From positions 18,903 through 82,902 of the forward strand of contig NZ_JAQVNX010000002.1 of the NCBI RefSeq assembly GCF_028702905.1: a stretch of 64,000 nucleotides of DNA, written 5' to 3'. Position numbers and translations under genes: made by a program. This DNA is from Methanofollis sp. (GTDB lineage Archaea; Halobacteriota; Methanomicrobia; Methanomicrobiales; Methanofollaceae). Of this stretch, positions 46,368 to 56,300 are shown in pieces. The notes under the pieces are model-generated. The model was given only the letters and a program-made list of their open reading frames with translations, had not been told where the DNA came from and did no database searches. How positions within the stretch are numbered: the stretch's first letter is position 1; every line of letters starts with the position of its first letter.

Positions 46368-46527
46368 GGCAGGTTGCAGGAGACTTTCAACAACCGGGCC
46401 CGGTCGGATCGCCCGAAAAGCGAAGAAATGTCCACGGAGATGCAAGAGAATATCGCGCCGCGGAGAGAAATGATTTAATCCATGGTGCCCCTTTCACGGG
46501 TATGTTTCAGATGGGGGGGTACGTTCC

Positions 46528-47256
46528 ATGACAGCACAGGCAAACACCGCAGGAGCACACCTGCTTCTTCTCGTCGCACTGCTCTGCATACCGGCGGTGG
46601 CGGCGGGCCTGCAGGTCGGCGTCGAGGAGGCGCCGCCCGACACGGTCGCGGAGGGAGAGGTCGTCGACTTCACGATCACGCTCTCGGGCATGCCACCCGC
46701 GGCCGATACGGTCATCGTCGACACCGATCTGTTGCAGCAGGGGGACACGCCCCTCCTCTCCCCGTCGGGAGGGGGGAATGCCACAAACACCACGCCTGCC
46801 TCCCTCTCCGTGCCGGCAGGGGGAGGCGGCCTCTCCATCCGCATCCACGGCCAGGCCCCGTCGGTCACGAAGGTCACCCAGTGCGGGGCCGTGACCCTCA
46901 CCACCTACGACCCGAAAAGGAGCGGGTATGCCTATTACCGGGTGCGGTTCACCGACGAGAAGGGGCGTCCCCTCGCTGAGAGCGACACCAGACTCTTTTC
47001 CATTGCAATCAACGCCGTGGACGACTTCAGGGCCAAACTGAACCAGATCTCGGATCCCTTCATGAGGACATACCTCCAGGACCTCTTCGAGAAGGGCCTT
47101 GTCAATGAAGCGAACGCCCTTGCCGACTACGAAATGTCACGCGGCGCGGGGGTGCCGCTCATCTGGACGGTCGGCGGGATCGTCCTCACCGCTGTCCTGG
47201 CACTGATCGCCGGGATATGGATAGGCGGACGGGAATCAGGGGGGAATGAAGAATGA
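46528..47256 (+). CDS. Secreted single-pass membrane protein of the tubulin-like operon
   Basis: 242 residues: signal peptide (about 1-26, LLLLVALLCIPAVAAG), a beta-rich extracytoplasmic domain (~27-155), a helical stalk (VDDFRAKLNQISDPFMRTYL, DLFEKGLVNEANALADYEMS) and a C-terminal transmembrane helix (~210-233) with a short acidic tail. First gene of the operon; its stop overlaps the tubulin-like gene's start by 4 bases. It could link the cytoplasmic GTPases to the cell surface. Family not recognised. Confidence 0.75.
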   Translation: MTAQANTAGAHLLLLVALLCIPAVAAGLQVGVEEAPPDTVAEGEVVDFTITLSGMPPAADTVIVDTDLLQQGDTPLLSPSGGGNATNTTPASLSVPAGGGGLSIRIHGQAPSVTKVTQCGAVTLTTYDPKRSGYAYYRVRFTDEKGRPLAESDTRLFSIAINAVDDFRAKLNQISDPFMRTYLQDLFEKGLVNEANALADYEMSRGAGVPLIWTVGGIVLTAVLALIAGIWIGGRESGGNEE

Positions 47257-50200
47257 ACGGGGCACAACCTTCAGGGCCGCCCCTCCAGTTGCCGACAGAC
47301 CTGACGATCTGCGGCCTCGGGGGGTGCGGAAAGAAACTTGTCGGGGAGATCTGCAGGCAGGAATGGTTCCTGCAGCACTATTCCCTGGGCGGGAGGCACC
47401 TCTCCGTCTACACGATGGACACCGACGCCAACGAGAGGTACCAGGACGAACAGCAGCGCGACGAAGTGCTCGGCATCGTGGAGTCCTTTGGGGGGCGGGG
47501 CAATGTCGAATACGACACCCTGTACCTCCCGAACCTGGCAAACATCAGCCAGGTCTCGGACCTCGCCGGCCTGGACATCGCCGAGAAGATCAAGGCCACC
47601 AAGTCAGAGCCGGGGACGAGGGTGTGGTGGCTGAACGACCCGTCCGAGAAGGGCCTGCACTTCGACGAACTCAGGACGATCGACCCCTTCGTCACCGACG
47701 ACTTCGGCGGCGGGGTGCACAGGCGCCGGGCGATCTCCAAGGCGATCTTCTACAAGGTGATCAACGAGGGCCAGGCCGGCGGCTTTCCCATGTTCTCCAC
47801 GATGGGGACGACCGCCATTGTCGTCGGTCTCGGCGGCGGGACAGGGTCGGGCATGTTCATCGACCTCGCCCGCTATATCAGGGGCCAGAGGGGCGAGACC
47901 GCGCAGATCTGGCTCTTCGTCGTCCTCCCGACCACCGTCGAGGGGGAGAAGGAGCAGTTGAACGCCGCCGTCGCCCTGACAGAACTCGAATACCTCAACC
48001 AGACCGAGCGTCTCTTCAACTATATCGTGCTCACCTCCCTCGGCCCGACCGGGTACAAGAAGGGGGAGGAGGCCCGTGAGGAGGTGCACGAGTTCGACGC
48101 CGTCTTCCCGTACATCTTCACGAACTTCCTCCACCTCGAAAAGGGGGACATCAACATCGGGGACGCCAAAAAACCGTATTCCTCGTTCATTCTCGCCGAC
48201 GCACATATCATCACCTATCCTGTCGAGGAACTGAGGACCTTCAAAGACCAGTACGAGGTGATCATCGGCGAGATGGAGGAGATCACCGCAAGCAGGAAGA
48301 GGTTGAACCTCGCGGTCGGCGATCTCCTCGACGAGATCGGGCGGACGAAGGAGGCCCCGCCGACGCGGAGCGACTTCGACTACATCAAAAAGGAGTTCGG
48401 CACCATCGAGAAGGTCTGGCGGAACGAGATCGGCAGACTGCTCGACTACCAGACAAACATCGCCGTCGAGTTCTTCATCGAGAACAACATTCCGGCGGAA
48501 CTCCGCCTGGACATGGTCAGGACATTCGACGACCTCGTCGGGTTCATCTCGCGGGTCAAGAACTTCGCCCAGGCGGTCAAGGAGGAGGAACTGAAGGACG
48601 ACATCGACAGAAAACTCTTCAGGATCCTGCCCGAGGCCTTCCAGGCCCTGGAGACGACGGCGCGGATCTTCAAGAGGATCGCGGCTATCGAGGACGAGGC
48701 GATGCACGCCGCCCTGATGGAGACCCTGAAAGGGAGGGAGGAGGTCGCACCCTATATCCGCGACCTCGCCGCCCGCCGGAAAGAGGTGCAGGAGGAGATC
48801 CACCTCCTCGACGCCGGGATGCAGGAGAAACAGGGCGACCTTGATCGGATGAACGCCCGCCTGGAGAGCATGGAGAAGTCGGCAGACCAGACCCTCTCCG
48901 GGACGGACATCCTCCTCGACCAGTACGTCACCCTGAAGGAGAAGGTCCAGGCGGTCGAAGGGCCGGAGAAAGGGTTGCAGGAGGCGATCAACAGGGGCAT
49001 CAAGAGCCTCAGTGCAGGGGAGGTGAAGGCCGCGGACAGGGACACGTGGCTCCGGGCCGCGGAGGTCCCCGAGGTCCAGCGCGACATCGCCGCCGTCGCC
49101 CACGACATCGACGAAAACCTCTCCGGCCTCGCCGAACTCGTCGAAGCGATCGCCCTCTATTACTACCACGACATGCGGGTCAGGAGGATCGACGCCGGCG
49201 GCATCGGGTCGAAGATCATCGGGTTCATCAACAAAAAACCGGCGCGGGAGAGGAGGAAGTACGACGCTCTCCGGAGGGAGAACGAGGAGTTCATCAAGGC
49301 GAACGCACGCTACTGGAACCTCAGGATCGACGCCCCCTTCGACCTGTACCTCCCTGCCGACTTCATCAGTTCGAGTCTCGGGAAGAGGGCCGACGAGTTC
49401 AGGAAAAAGATCACCGACGCGGTCTTTGCGCACGTCCCTGTCGACGACCCCGCGGGGATTGCGGCGATCTTCGAGGCGGGCGACCGCGGCACGATCCGCT
49501 CCGCCCTCAGGGAACGCCTGGTCTCGGGTCTCCTCGTGCAGGAGCAGTTCTCGGAGAAATACTCCGGGCAGGAGGGCGAGGTGCTGGAGATCAAAAGGCG
49601 CCTCGACGCGAAGAAGGCGTTCCAGACCGCCCTGGTACGCACGGAGGAGGTGGCCGACGGGACATTCCCCTACCGCCGGGACATCAACAAGCACTACAAG
49701 GTCTTCTTCTCGACGGTCGTGCGTGTCAACGAGCAGAAGAGCCACGGCAACATGACTAAAAAAGGGCTGTACATGACGAGGTTCGGGGAGATCAACCCGC
49801 GGATCCTCTCCCTGATCCGCGAGGACTCTTCCTTACGCGACCTGGACTGGGACGACAACGGGCGGCGGGAACTGGACAAACTTATCGCCGAGATCACGGC
49901 GACCTACAAGCACCTCATCGACAACTACAAACTGGGCATCCACAACCTGATGATCCCGATCAGCGCCACCGAAAGGTGGAACTTTGGGAAGGCGGGCCTG
50001 GTGGTCGCCACGCCCTCGGACTATATCGCACGGACCATCACCAGCGCACGGGTCGGCGACCAGATGACCCGCGAGATCAACGAGACTCTCGCCCTGCGGA
50101 ACATCAACGACTCGCGCCTGGTCACGCACGGCCATGCACGCCCCTGGGAGATCGCCCTCACCTTCGTCGTCGCCGCCGGGTTCCTGGACAACATCTCGCC

Positions 50201-50426
50201 CCTCATCGCCGGCGGGGGGTACTGGGAGATCTACGAGAAGAACAGGGACAACATCCTCCATCATGTCCTCAGGATGCACGAAGGCGAATATATCACCAGA
50301 AAGAGAATTCTCGACCTGAAAGACGCGGGCAGAATGTCGAACCTGGAGAAGAAAGGAGAAAATGTCTCCGGCACGGTCCTGGAGCTGTACACGATCCGGG
50401 GGATCAGGGAGGCGCTCCCCAGATGA
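47253..50426 (+). CDS. Large tubulin/FtsZ-superfamily GTPase (FtsZl1/Tubulin_2-like)
   Basis: A 1057-residue protein. The N-terminal ~350 residues show a tubulin-type GTPase fold: CGLGGCGKKLV (residues 20-30), YTMDTDANER (53-62) and the tubulin signature GLGGGTGSGMFIDLA (192-206). A long helical region follows, including a coiled coil (~515-560) and helical segments to ~720. The C-terminal ~200 residues contain KKGLYMTRFGEINPRI, near 835. It is far larger than FtsZ (~370 residues) and lacks the FtsZ-type C-terminal peptide, so it is not the division FtsZ. It fits the large FtsZ-like family described by comparative genomics as part of a membrane-remodelling system. Overlapping starts tie it to the genes on both sides. 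Confidence 0.85.
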   Translation: MNGAQPSGPPLQLPTDLTICGLGGCGKKLVGEICRQEWFLQHYSLGGRHLSVYTMDTDANERYQDEQQRDEVLGIVESFGGRGNVEYDTLYLPNLANISQVSDLAGLDIAEKIKATKSEPGTRVWWLNDPSEKGLHFDELRTIDPFVTDDFGGGVHRRRAISKAIFYKVINEGQAGGFPMFSTMGTTAIVVGLGGGTGSGMFIDLARYIRGQRGETAQIWLFVVLPTTVEGEKEQLNAAVALTELEYLNQTERLFNYIVLTSLGPTGYKKGEEAREEVHEFDAVFPYIFTNFLHLEKGDINIGDAKKPYSSFILADAHIITYPVEELRTFKDQYEVIIGEMEEITASRKRLNLAVGDLLDEIGRTKEAPPTRSDFDYIKKEFGTIEKVWRNEIGRLLDYQTNIAVEFFIENNIPAELRLDMVRTFDDLVGFISRVKNFAQAVKEEELKDDIDRKLFRILPEAFQALETTARIFKRIAAIEDEAMHAALMETLKGREEVAPYIRDLAARRKEVQEEIHLLDAGMQEKQGDLDRMNARLESMEKSADQTLSGTDILLDQYVTLKEKVQAVEGPEKGLQEAINRGIKSLSAGEVKAADRDTWLRAAEVPEVQRDIAAVAHDIDENLSGLAELVEAIALYYYHDMRVRRIDAGGIGSKIIGFINKKPARERRKYDALRRENEEFIKANARYWNLRIDAPFDLYLPADFISSSLGKRADEFRKKITDAVFAHVPVDDPAGIAAIFEAGDRGTIRSALRERLVSGLLVQEQFSEKYSGQEGEVLEIKRRLDAKKAFQTALVRTEEVADGTFPYRRDINKHYKVFFSTVVRVNEQKSHGNMTKKGLYMTRFGEINPRILSLIREDSSLRDLDWDDNGRRELDKLIAEITATYKHLIDNYKLGIHNLMIPISATERWNFGKAGLVVATPSDYIARTITSARVGDQMTREINETLALRNINDSRLVTHGHARPWEIALTFVVAAGFLDNISPLIAGGGYWEIYEKNRDNILHHVLRMHEGEYITRKRILDLKDAGRMSNLEKKGENVSGTVLELYTIRGIREALPR

Positions 50427-51811
50427 GGGTGCGCTACAGGGACAGGTTAATCCGGGAGGGGGCGATCGCCGCGGTCGGCCTCGCCCTCTCGGTGGCGCTG
50501 TTCCTGGTCGCGCCCCTGGCCCTGGCCGGACCGTTACCGCTCTTCGTATCGTACTCCCTCGGTTTCTTCATCGGTCTTCTCGTCCCGGCATCGTGCGGCC
50601 TCCTGATCAAGGAGAGGTCCAGGAAAGGGGGGGAGATCGTCCTTGCCATCCTCGCCCCCCTCGCCGCCGCATATCTCGCCGGGTCGCCCGCGGTCGCGGC
50701 CGTCGCTGCGGGACTGCTTGCAGGAGCGACGGCAACGGCCCTCTCGTTTTTCCAGAACCGCTTCGACACCCTTGCCGACGCCGTCCGTCTCGCCGCAAAA
50801 CTCCTCCTGGTCGCCCTCGGCATTTCCGTCCTCCTCCTCGCGTCGTGGGACCGGGCCCTCCTGACGGCCGGGGGGATCGCCATCCTCGTCGCTCTCGGCC
50901 TCCTTGCCGGGTGGTCGGTTCGGGGCGCGGGGGCCCCGGAGATCGTCGTCCTCGGCCCTGCCGGTTCGGGGAAGACGCTCCTCTTCCTCGCCCTGTACAG
51001 CCTCTTTGTCAGAGAGTTCTCGGGCAGGCGGCAGGAGGTGATCCTCGGCCCCGGTGCGGAGGCGATGCGGGTCGAAGACCTCCTGTCAGACCTGGAAGGC
51101 GGGCGCCTCCCGAAACCCACAGGGGAGAACGACCTGGCCTTCTACCTCCTGTCCGGAAAAAAATACGGTTTTGTCCCCATCGAGACGGGCATCGTCGACT
51201 ATGCCGGACGATACACGGCCGCGATCAACCCGGCGCACCATGCCGCGGCCGTCGCCAGGGTCGCCGCCGCGATCGGGGTCGACGAAGAGAGTGTCCGGGC
51301 ACATATCGGCAGTTTCGGGTACCTGAAACGGTTGAAGGAGGACCAGGCCGGCGCTATCGGCGGTGTCATGGACGCCGTCGTCGCGGCCTGCCTGTACCAC
51401 CGCATGGAAATGGCCGGGAAGATCCTTTTTCTCATCGACGGCGACCAGATCGTCAACTTCCATGCACGGGGGAGGGAGGAGTTGACGCACCTCTTCGGCT
51501 ACTACTCGCGACTGATGGACCTTTTCGGGGGCGACCGTGTCTACGGGTTTGTCGTGACAAAAACCGACAGGATCACAAACATCAAGGACATCGAAGACAC
51601 CTCGGAGGAGGCGGCGCGGATCGAGAGGGAGATCTACGAGTCCCTCCTCAGGGTCAGCACCTTCCACGAGATCCATAACCGCGCCCTTTCGGTCCCGGTC
51701 TTCTTCTTTGCGGCCAGCGTCGACGCAATGCTGGAGCCCGGAGAGGGGAGGGACGCACTCCGCCAGATCTATCCCTGGAGGGTGGGCGAGGTCGTGAGGT
51801 TCGGGTTCTGA
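50423..51811 (+). CDS. Membrane-anchored P-loop GTPase of the tubulin-like operon
   Basis: 462 residues. Four to six transmembrane helices occupy residues ~12-165. A cytosolic GTPase domain follows with Walker A GPAGSGKT (178-185), a DxxG-type switch DYAG (259-262), FLIDGDQ near 336 and a TKTD specificity motif (379-382, in place of NKxD). This is consistent with a TRAFAC-class GTPase. The ATG at 50423 overlaps the tubulin-like stop; longer upstream frames lie inside that gene. It probably partners the tubulin-like protein at the membrane. Confidence 0.85.
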   Translation: MRVRYRDRLIREGAIAAVGLALSVALFLVAPLALAGPLPLFVSYSLGFFIGLLVPASCGLLIKERSRKGGEIVLAILAPLAAAYLAGSPAVAAVAAGLLAGATATALSFFQNRFDTLADAVRLAAKLLLVALGISVLLLASWDRALLTAGGIAILVALGLLAGWSVRGAGAPEIVVLGPAGSGKTLLFLALYSLFVREFSGRRQEVILGPGAEAMRVEDLLSDLEGGRLPKPTGENDLAFYLLSGKKYGFVPIETGIVDYAGRYTAAINPAHHAAAVARVAAAIGVDEESVRAHIGSFGYLKRLKEDQAGAIGGVMDAVVAACLYHRMEMAGKILFLIDGDQIVNFHARGREELTHLFGYYSRLMDLFGGDRVYGFVVTKTDRITNIKDIEDTSEEAARIEREIYESLLRVSTFHEIHNRALSVPVFFFAASVDAMLEPGEGRDALRQIYPWRVGEVVRFGF

Positions 51812-51817
51812 GGGGGC

Positions 51818-52327
51818 ATGAACAGGAGAACAGAGAACATCATCGCCCTCCTCTTCGGGGTTCTCCTCCTCGCCGTGGTCCTGGCCGTCCCGCCAGGGGG
51901 AGAAAACGGTGAGGGAACACCGGTGCCGACACCGGCACAGACGACGCTCCCCTCGCCAACGACGCCGGCGGCCGGCGAGATCTTCAGGTACACCTCGGAA
52001 GATTTCGAGAACCGGACCTTCACCGTCCCGGTGGACCTGACGACGCCGCCGATGGAGATCGAGTACACCGTGCAGCCGCGGCTGGTCGCCCGGACAGGGG
52101 ATCCCTCCCGCCTCTCCCCTTCACCAGACTCCTGGTTCGTCGTCAGGGTCTTCGACGGCGAGGGCGACCTCGTCGCAGAGAACGGGTACGGCCTGCCGGC
52201 AGGAGAGAAGGGGTCTTTCGCCCAGAACGAGAAGGGGGGCATGAAGATCTATGCGGCAGGGCGATATACCGTCGACGTCAGGTTCAACGAGATGATCGTG
52301 GATGTCGTCGCCACGTTGGGGAGATGA
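51818..52327 (+). CDS. Small anchored extracytoplasmic protein, last gene of the tubulin-like operon
   Basis: 169 residues: N-terminal signal anchor (about 8-26, IIALLFGVLLLAVVLAV), a Pro/Thr-rich linker (TPVPTPAQTTLPSPTTPA), and a beta-sandwich-like domain (~55-168: MEIEYTVQPRLVARTGD, SWFVVRVFDGEGDLVAENGY, GRYTVDVRFNEMIVDVV). It starts 6 bases after the GTPase gene. Like the first gene of the operon it places a small domain outside the cell. Family not recognised. Confidence 0.7.
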   Translation: MNRRTENIIALLFGVLLLAVVLAVPPGGENGEGTPVPTPAQTTLPSPTTPAAGEIFRYTSEDFENRTFTVPVDLTTPPMEIEYTVQPRLVARTGDPSRLSPSPDSWFVVRVFDGEGDLVAENGYGLPAGEKGSFAQNEKGGMKIYAAGRYTVDVRFNEMIVDVVATLGR

Positions 52328-52334
52328 GACGGGA

Positions 52335-53363
52335 TCAGATCCCGCCCCGCCTCCTCTTCCAGACTTCGAGGAGACCGAAACACCCGGTGAGCATCATGTC
52401 TCCGAAGGGCGACGCCTGGTAGGCGTCGGGCAGGAGGCGCGTCCTGTTCGGGCCGGTGACGGCGACCGGCGTTATGCCTGTCGCCTCCCTGACCGCGGCG
52501 CCGTGCCCGCCGTCCTCGAAGATCTCCTCGTTCGTCAGGGTGCCCTCCTGGAGTTTCCGGATGTACAGTTTCAGTTTTTCAGGGTCAAGGGAGGAGGTGT
52601 GGTGCTCGAAGATGCCGCAGACGCGGCCGCCCTTCAGGGTGAAGGTGAGGGTGTGGCCGTTGCCGGCGTTCACGAGCGTGACCCCTGTCTCCGCCATCTC
52701 CGCGACCCGCGGATCGAGGAGGGTGCCGATCGCCGCCACCGGCCCCGTGTCGGTGACGAGGGCACCGGGGGCGTCCCCGAGGACGGCCTGCATCCTGGAC
52801 ATCGAGGGGTGCGGCGGGTCGGGGGCAAGGGCGAAGAGGTCCCAGTCCCCTTTCTCCAGCAAGTCCAGGAAGACCGCAAAGCGGTGGATGCGATTGGAGG
52901 TCTTCGGCGCGAAGCCATGGTCCTGCACCGCGATCGCGATCCTTTCCGGATAGGGCACGCCAAAGAGGGAGAGGGCCGACCGGAGTTCGGCTTCCATGTA
53001 GTCGGCCGTCCGCACCGTCACCGCACCCGCCGGCGCCGTCTCGGTGATGGCGACGCCGAACGCCCGCACGCGGTCGGGGTCGTCGTGGATGGTGAGTGCC
53101 GCCGCAGGGGTGGCACTGACAGGGACGCCGGCGGCAAGGGCCTTCTGTACCGCCATGACAGTCCCGCCGCCGCCCATGCAGATTCCTTCCAGGTGGACGG
53201 GACGATCCGATCGTGCGGCCTCGCGGATGGCGGTGCCGACGACGACCGTCGGGGAGGGGAGGACGAGTTTCACCGAATTCTCGACCGGTTGGCCGGGGTC
53301 ATACAGGAGGACGTCCTGCGTCCCCCGGCCCACGTCGATCGCAAGAATGCGGCGGTCGCTCAT
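52335..53363 (-). CDS. DUF1786 family protein (ASKHA-like fold)
   Basis: 342 residues. The N-terminal AIDVGRGTQDVLLYD resembles the phosphate-1 loop of actin-like ATPases. A second glycine-rich segment TLVNAGNGHTLTF near 225 and VAIAVQDHG-type strands support an ASKHA-like fold, as in DUF1786 proteins, some of which have been annotated as related to radical-enzyme activation. It begins two bases after the nrdD stop on the same strand, so they are co-transcribed. A role in maturing or regulating NrdD is an inference from position. Confidence 0.8.
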   Translation of the reverse strand: MSDRRILAIDVGRGTQDVLLYDPGQPVENSVKLVLPSPTVVVGTAIREAARSDRPVHLEGICMGGGGTVMAVQKALAAGVPVSATPAAALTIHDDPDRVRAFGVAITETAPAGAVTVRTADYMEAELRSALSLFGVPYPERIAIAVQDHGFAPKTSNRIHRFAVFLDLLEKGDWDLFALAPDPPHPSMSRMQAVLGDAPGALVTDTGPVAAIGTLLDPRVAEMAETGVTLVNAGNGHTLTFTLKGGRVCGIFEHHTSSLDPEKLKLYIRKLQEGTLTNEEIFEDGGHGAAVREATGITPVAVTGPNRTRLLPDAYQASPFGDMMLTGCFGLLEVWKRRRGGI

Positions 53364-53365
53364 CC

Positions 53366-56300
53366 TTACACCCCCAGTTTCCCCTTTGTCAGCGGTTCGC
53401 CGTGATACTCCCTGAAGCGCTTCAGGGAGACGGTCAGGTCGCGGGTGAAGGCGAAGTAGCCGATCTGCGTCTTTTGGCAGAGGTTCATCGCCATGTCATA
53501 GAGGCCGCGGGGGTCGGGCCGCGCCTCGCCGAGCCAGATGTGGAAGATGTTGCCGCCGTCCACGATCGGGAAGAAGACGTGCTCGATCTCCATCCTCTTC
53601 GTAAGAGGGACGTCTGCACCCGGCGCGACATGGGTGCCGTTCGTGTAGTAGACAGGAAGATCGCGGGTGTTCCCGCAGTCGGCGACGGCGGTCTCGACGT
53701 CGCCCTGCATCACCGCAAGAGCCGCCTCGCGGAAGTGGTCGTCGAGCATGTCGGCGACTGCGAAGCGCTGACCCGTCGTCTCCGCGGGCGTCCGCGCCAG
53801 GGCGAGGGTCATCCCGGTCTTCTCCGAGATCTCGCGGGCATGGAGTTCCATCTCGGTCATTGCACGGACAGCAAGTTTGAATGCCTTCTTGCTCTCGTGG
53901 ATCTGCTGGCCTGTGTGGTGCTGGACCATCTCGTTCACGCCGACGACGCCGATCGTGTAGACCAGACTGTCGAGGTCGACGGCCACCGCACCCCTCTCGC
54001 CGGTGTTCGGGTCTTTCGGCCTCTGCATCGCAAAGGGCATCCGGCCGTTCGTCCGGATCGTCTCCATCCACCGTCTCTTGATCTGGAAGACCTCCGCGGC
54101 GACGTCCATGAGGGCCTTCAGTTCGGCAAAGAGACGTTCGTCGTCACCTTCGGCACGGTACGCCGCCCGCGGGCAGTTGACGGAGACGACCTGCCAGGAA
54201 CCCATCGAGAAATGCTTTGCGTCCCTGAAATAGAGTTTGTCCTCGAAGGAGACGTCCTTCTCGATGGTGGAGGAAAATTGATACGCGCAGCATTGATAGC
54301 ACGAGATCCCCTTCCCGGCCCCGCGATACGGCGGGAGCTGGTTGTCGTAGTACGGGGTGCCGAACTTGGAGGCGAGTTCGAAGGTGAGCAGGTAGAGGTC
54401 GCGGTACGTGGGCAGGTCAGGGTGCCGCCTGTTGAACTCCTCGTCCTCCTCCATGAAGTCGGGCTCGATGGAGATCTCGGGCTTGGGGAAGGAGAAGGGT
54501 TTGCCCCAGTAGTCGCCTTCGAGCATCACCTCGATCAGGGCCTTGAAGAGGAGGCGGACCTCGCGCTCGAACTCGCCGTAGGTCCGGAGGGGCGCCTGCG
54601 TGCCGTCCCAGACCTTGCCCTTGTACACGCAGGGCTTGTCCCGCCAGAGGGTCGGGACGCCCGGCGAGAGCTGGACAGAGGAGAAGACGAGTTGTCCGCC
54701 GCGGGCGACCATCATCTGGGTCATCTCGTAGACGAACATCTGCATCAACTGCTTCATCTCGCCGTACTCCATTCCCTCGATGTATGGGGAGAGGAAGGTG
54801 AGGAAGTTGTAGTAGCCCTGGCCACCCGCGAAGTTCGTCTGCGCACTCCCGAGTGCCTTGACCGCGTGAAGGACGGCGACTTCGGCGCGTTTTGCCGGGC
54901 CGGCGACCGAGGCCTTCGTGCCGTTGCCGTCGGGCATCAGGCCGTAGTAGAAGAAGTACCGGAGGTCCCAGTCCTGGCAGTTGTGCACGAGCAGGCCGTC
55001 AGAGGCATAGAAGGTGTGGCTCTCCTCCGAACCGTCGCCGTCCAGGAAGAGGTCATAGACATACTCGCCCGAGGGCGCGACCTCACCTATGGCGACGACC
55101 TCCTCGCCGCGGGGCGTGCGGGCGATCGGGTTCACCCCGGCACAGAAGCGGTCGACGTGCTCCTGCCTGTCGTCGAGGAACCTGGCCCACTTCGCGAAGG
55201 TCCTGATATTTGCCGAACCGTTGATCTGGAGGCGGTAGAGGGTCGTGCGGTCCTCCTCGGCATAGAGTTCGACGACCTGCGGGTGCATCCCGAGGGAGGA
55301 GAGGAGGAGAGAGAGTTCCTGCCGCAGGGAGGCCGAGACGGTGGTGTAATTGACGATGCAGTCCGACTTTTCCGGCCTGTAATACGCGGAGCCGTCGCCG
55401 GTGAAGAGTGCCGAGAGGAACTCCGTGAGGAGGGCGTCGTCCAGGTGCCAGACAAGCCAGGGCAGACGCTTCTTCGCCGCACCCTCAGGAATGGCAAAGA
55501 CGTACCTGAAGAGGAGGTACCCGAGTTTCCCGCCGAAGTAGACCTGCATCGCCCGGTCATGCTCGACCCTGACGCCATGGATCTCGGTCACGTCGGGCGT
55601 GCCGCCTGAAAGGGTCGCATAGCCACCGAGCACCGCCCTGACATCGGCGACGACCGCCTCAGACTGGTGGTTCTCGGTGATGGCGAGGTTGTACGTGCTG
55701 CCAGGGACGACGTCGTAATTCCCCTCGGAGACAAAGAACCCGAGGAGACGGCAGAGGGCCGGGGTGACAGGCAGGACGGCCGGGAGGTCGTGCTCGCTGC
55801 CCGCGACGCCGACCGTCAGGTCGCCGTAGTCGGCGATGCCGTAGTGGTCGCAGAGTTTCCTGAAGACCGTGAGGGGCATGGTGCCGCGGGTGAACCACTC
55901 CCCATGATGCTCGATGCCGAGGGCGCGGGATATCCCGGTATAACTCCCCTCTATCTCGGAGAGTTTGTCAAAGAGGGAGCGGGCACCCCGCACCGAGACC
56001 GTCTCCAGGTATTCGGGGGGTACGGATGCGGAGAGTTCCCTGACCAGGTCGACCGTATCGACGGACTCGCCGCGGAGTGACAATGTCTCGTCAGGGCCAT
56101 AGAGCAGGTCGCCCTCCTGCACCTCGCCGGCCTTTGTGATCTGCATCGTCCCGTCTGCCAGGACAGGGATCCTGTGCTCCCGCGTGGCGCGGAGGGTCTT
56201 GCCGGTGGCCGTGCGGATGCGGAGCGTCTCGCCCTCCTTGACCGGGCGTCGGGTGACCTTCTGCACCGCCCGGTAGCCCTGCGGCGTGAGGACGGCGAGG

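Noticed and set aside
47253..48300. Annotating the tubulin-like gene as the cell-division FtsZ
   Set aside because: It is almost three times FtsZ length, lacks the FtsZ C-terminal peptide, and sits in an operon with membrane GTPase and secreted proteins.
47604..49745. 713-codon minus-strand open frame inside the tubulin-like gene
   Set aside because: Antisense shadow with Leu/Val/Asp-rich low-information sequence. The plus-strand protein has clear motifs and translational coupling.
53213..55609. 798-codon plus-strand open frame opposite nrdD and its intein
   Set aside because: Antisense artefact of high GC. The minus-strand frame contains unmistakable NrdD and intein motifs.
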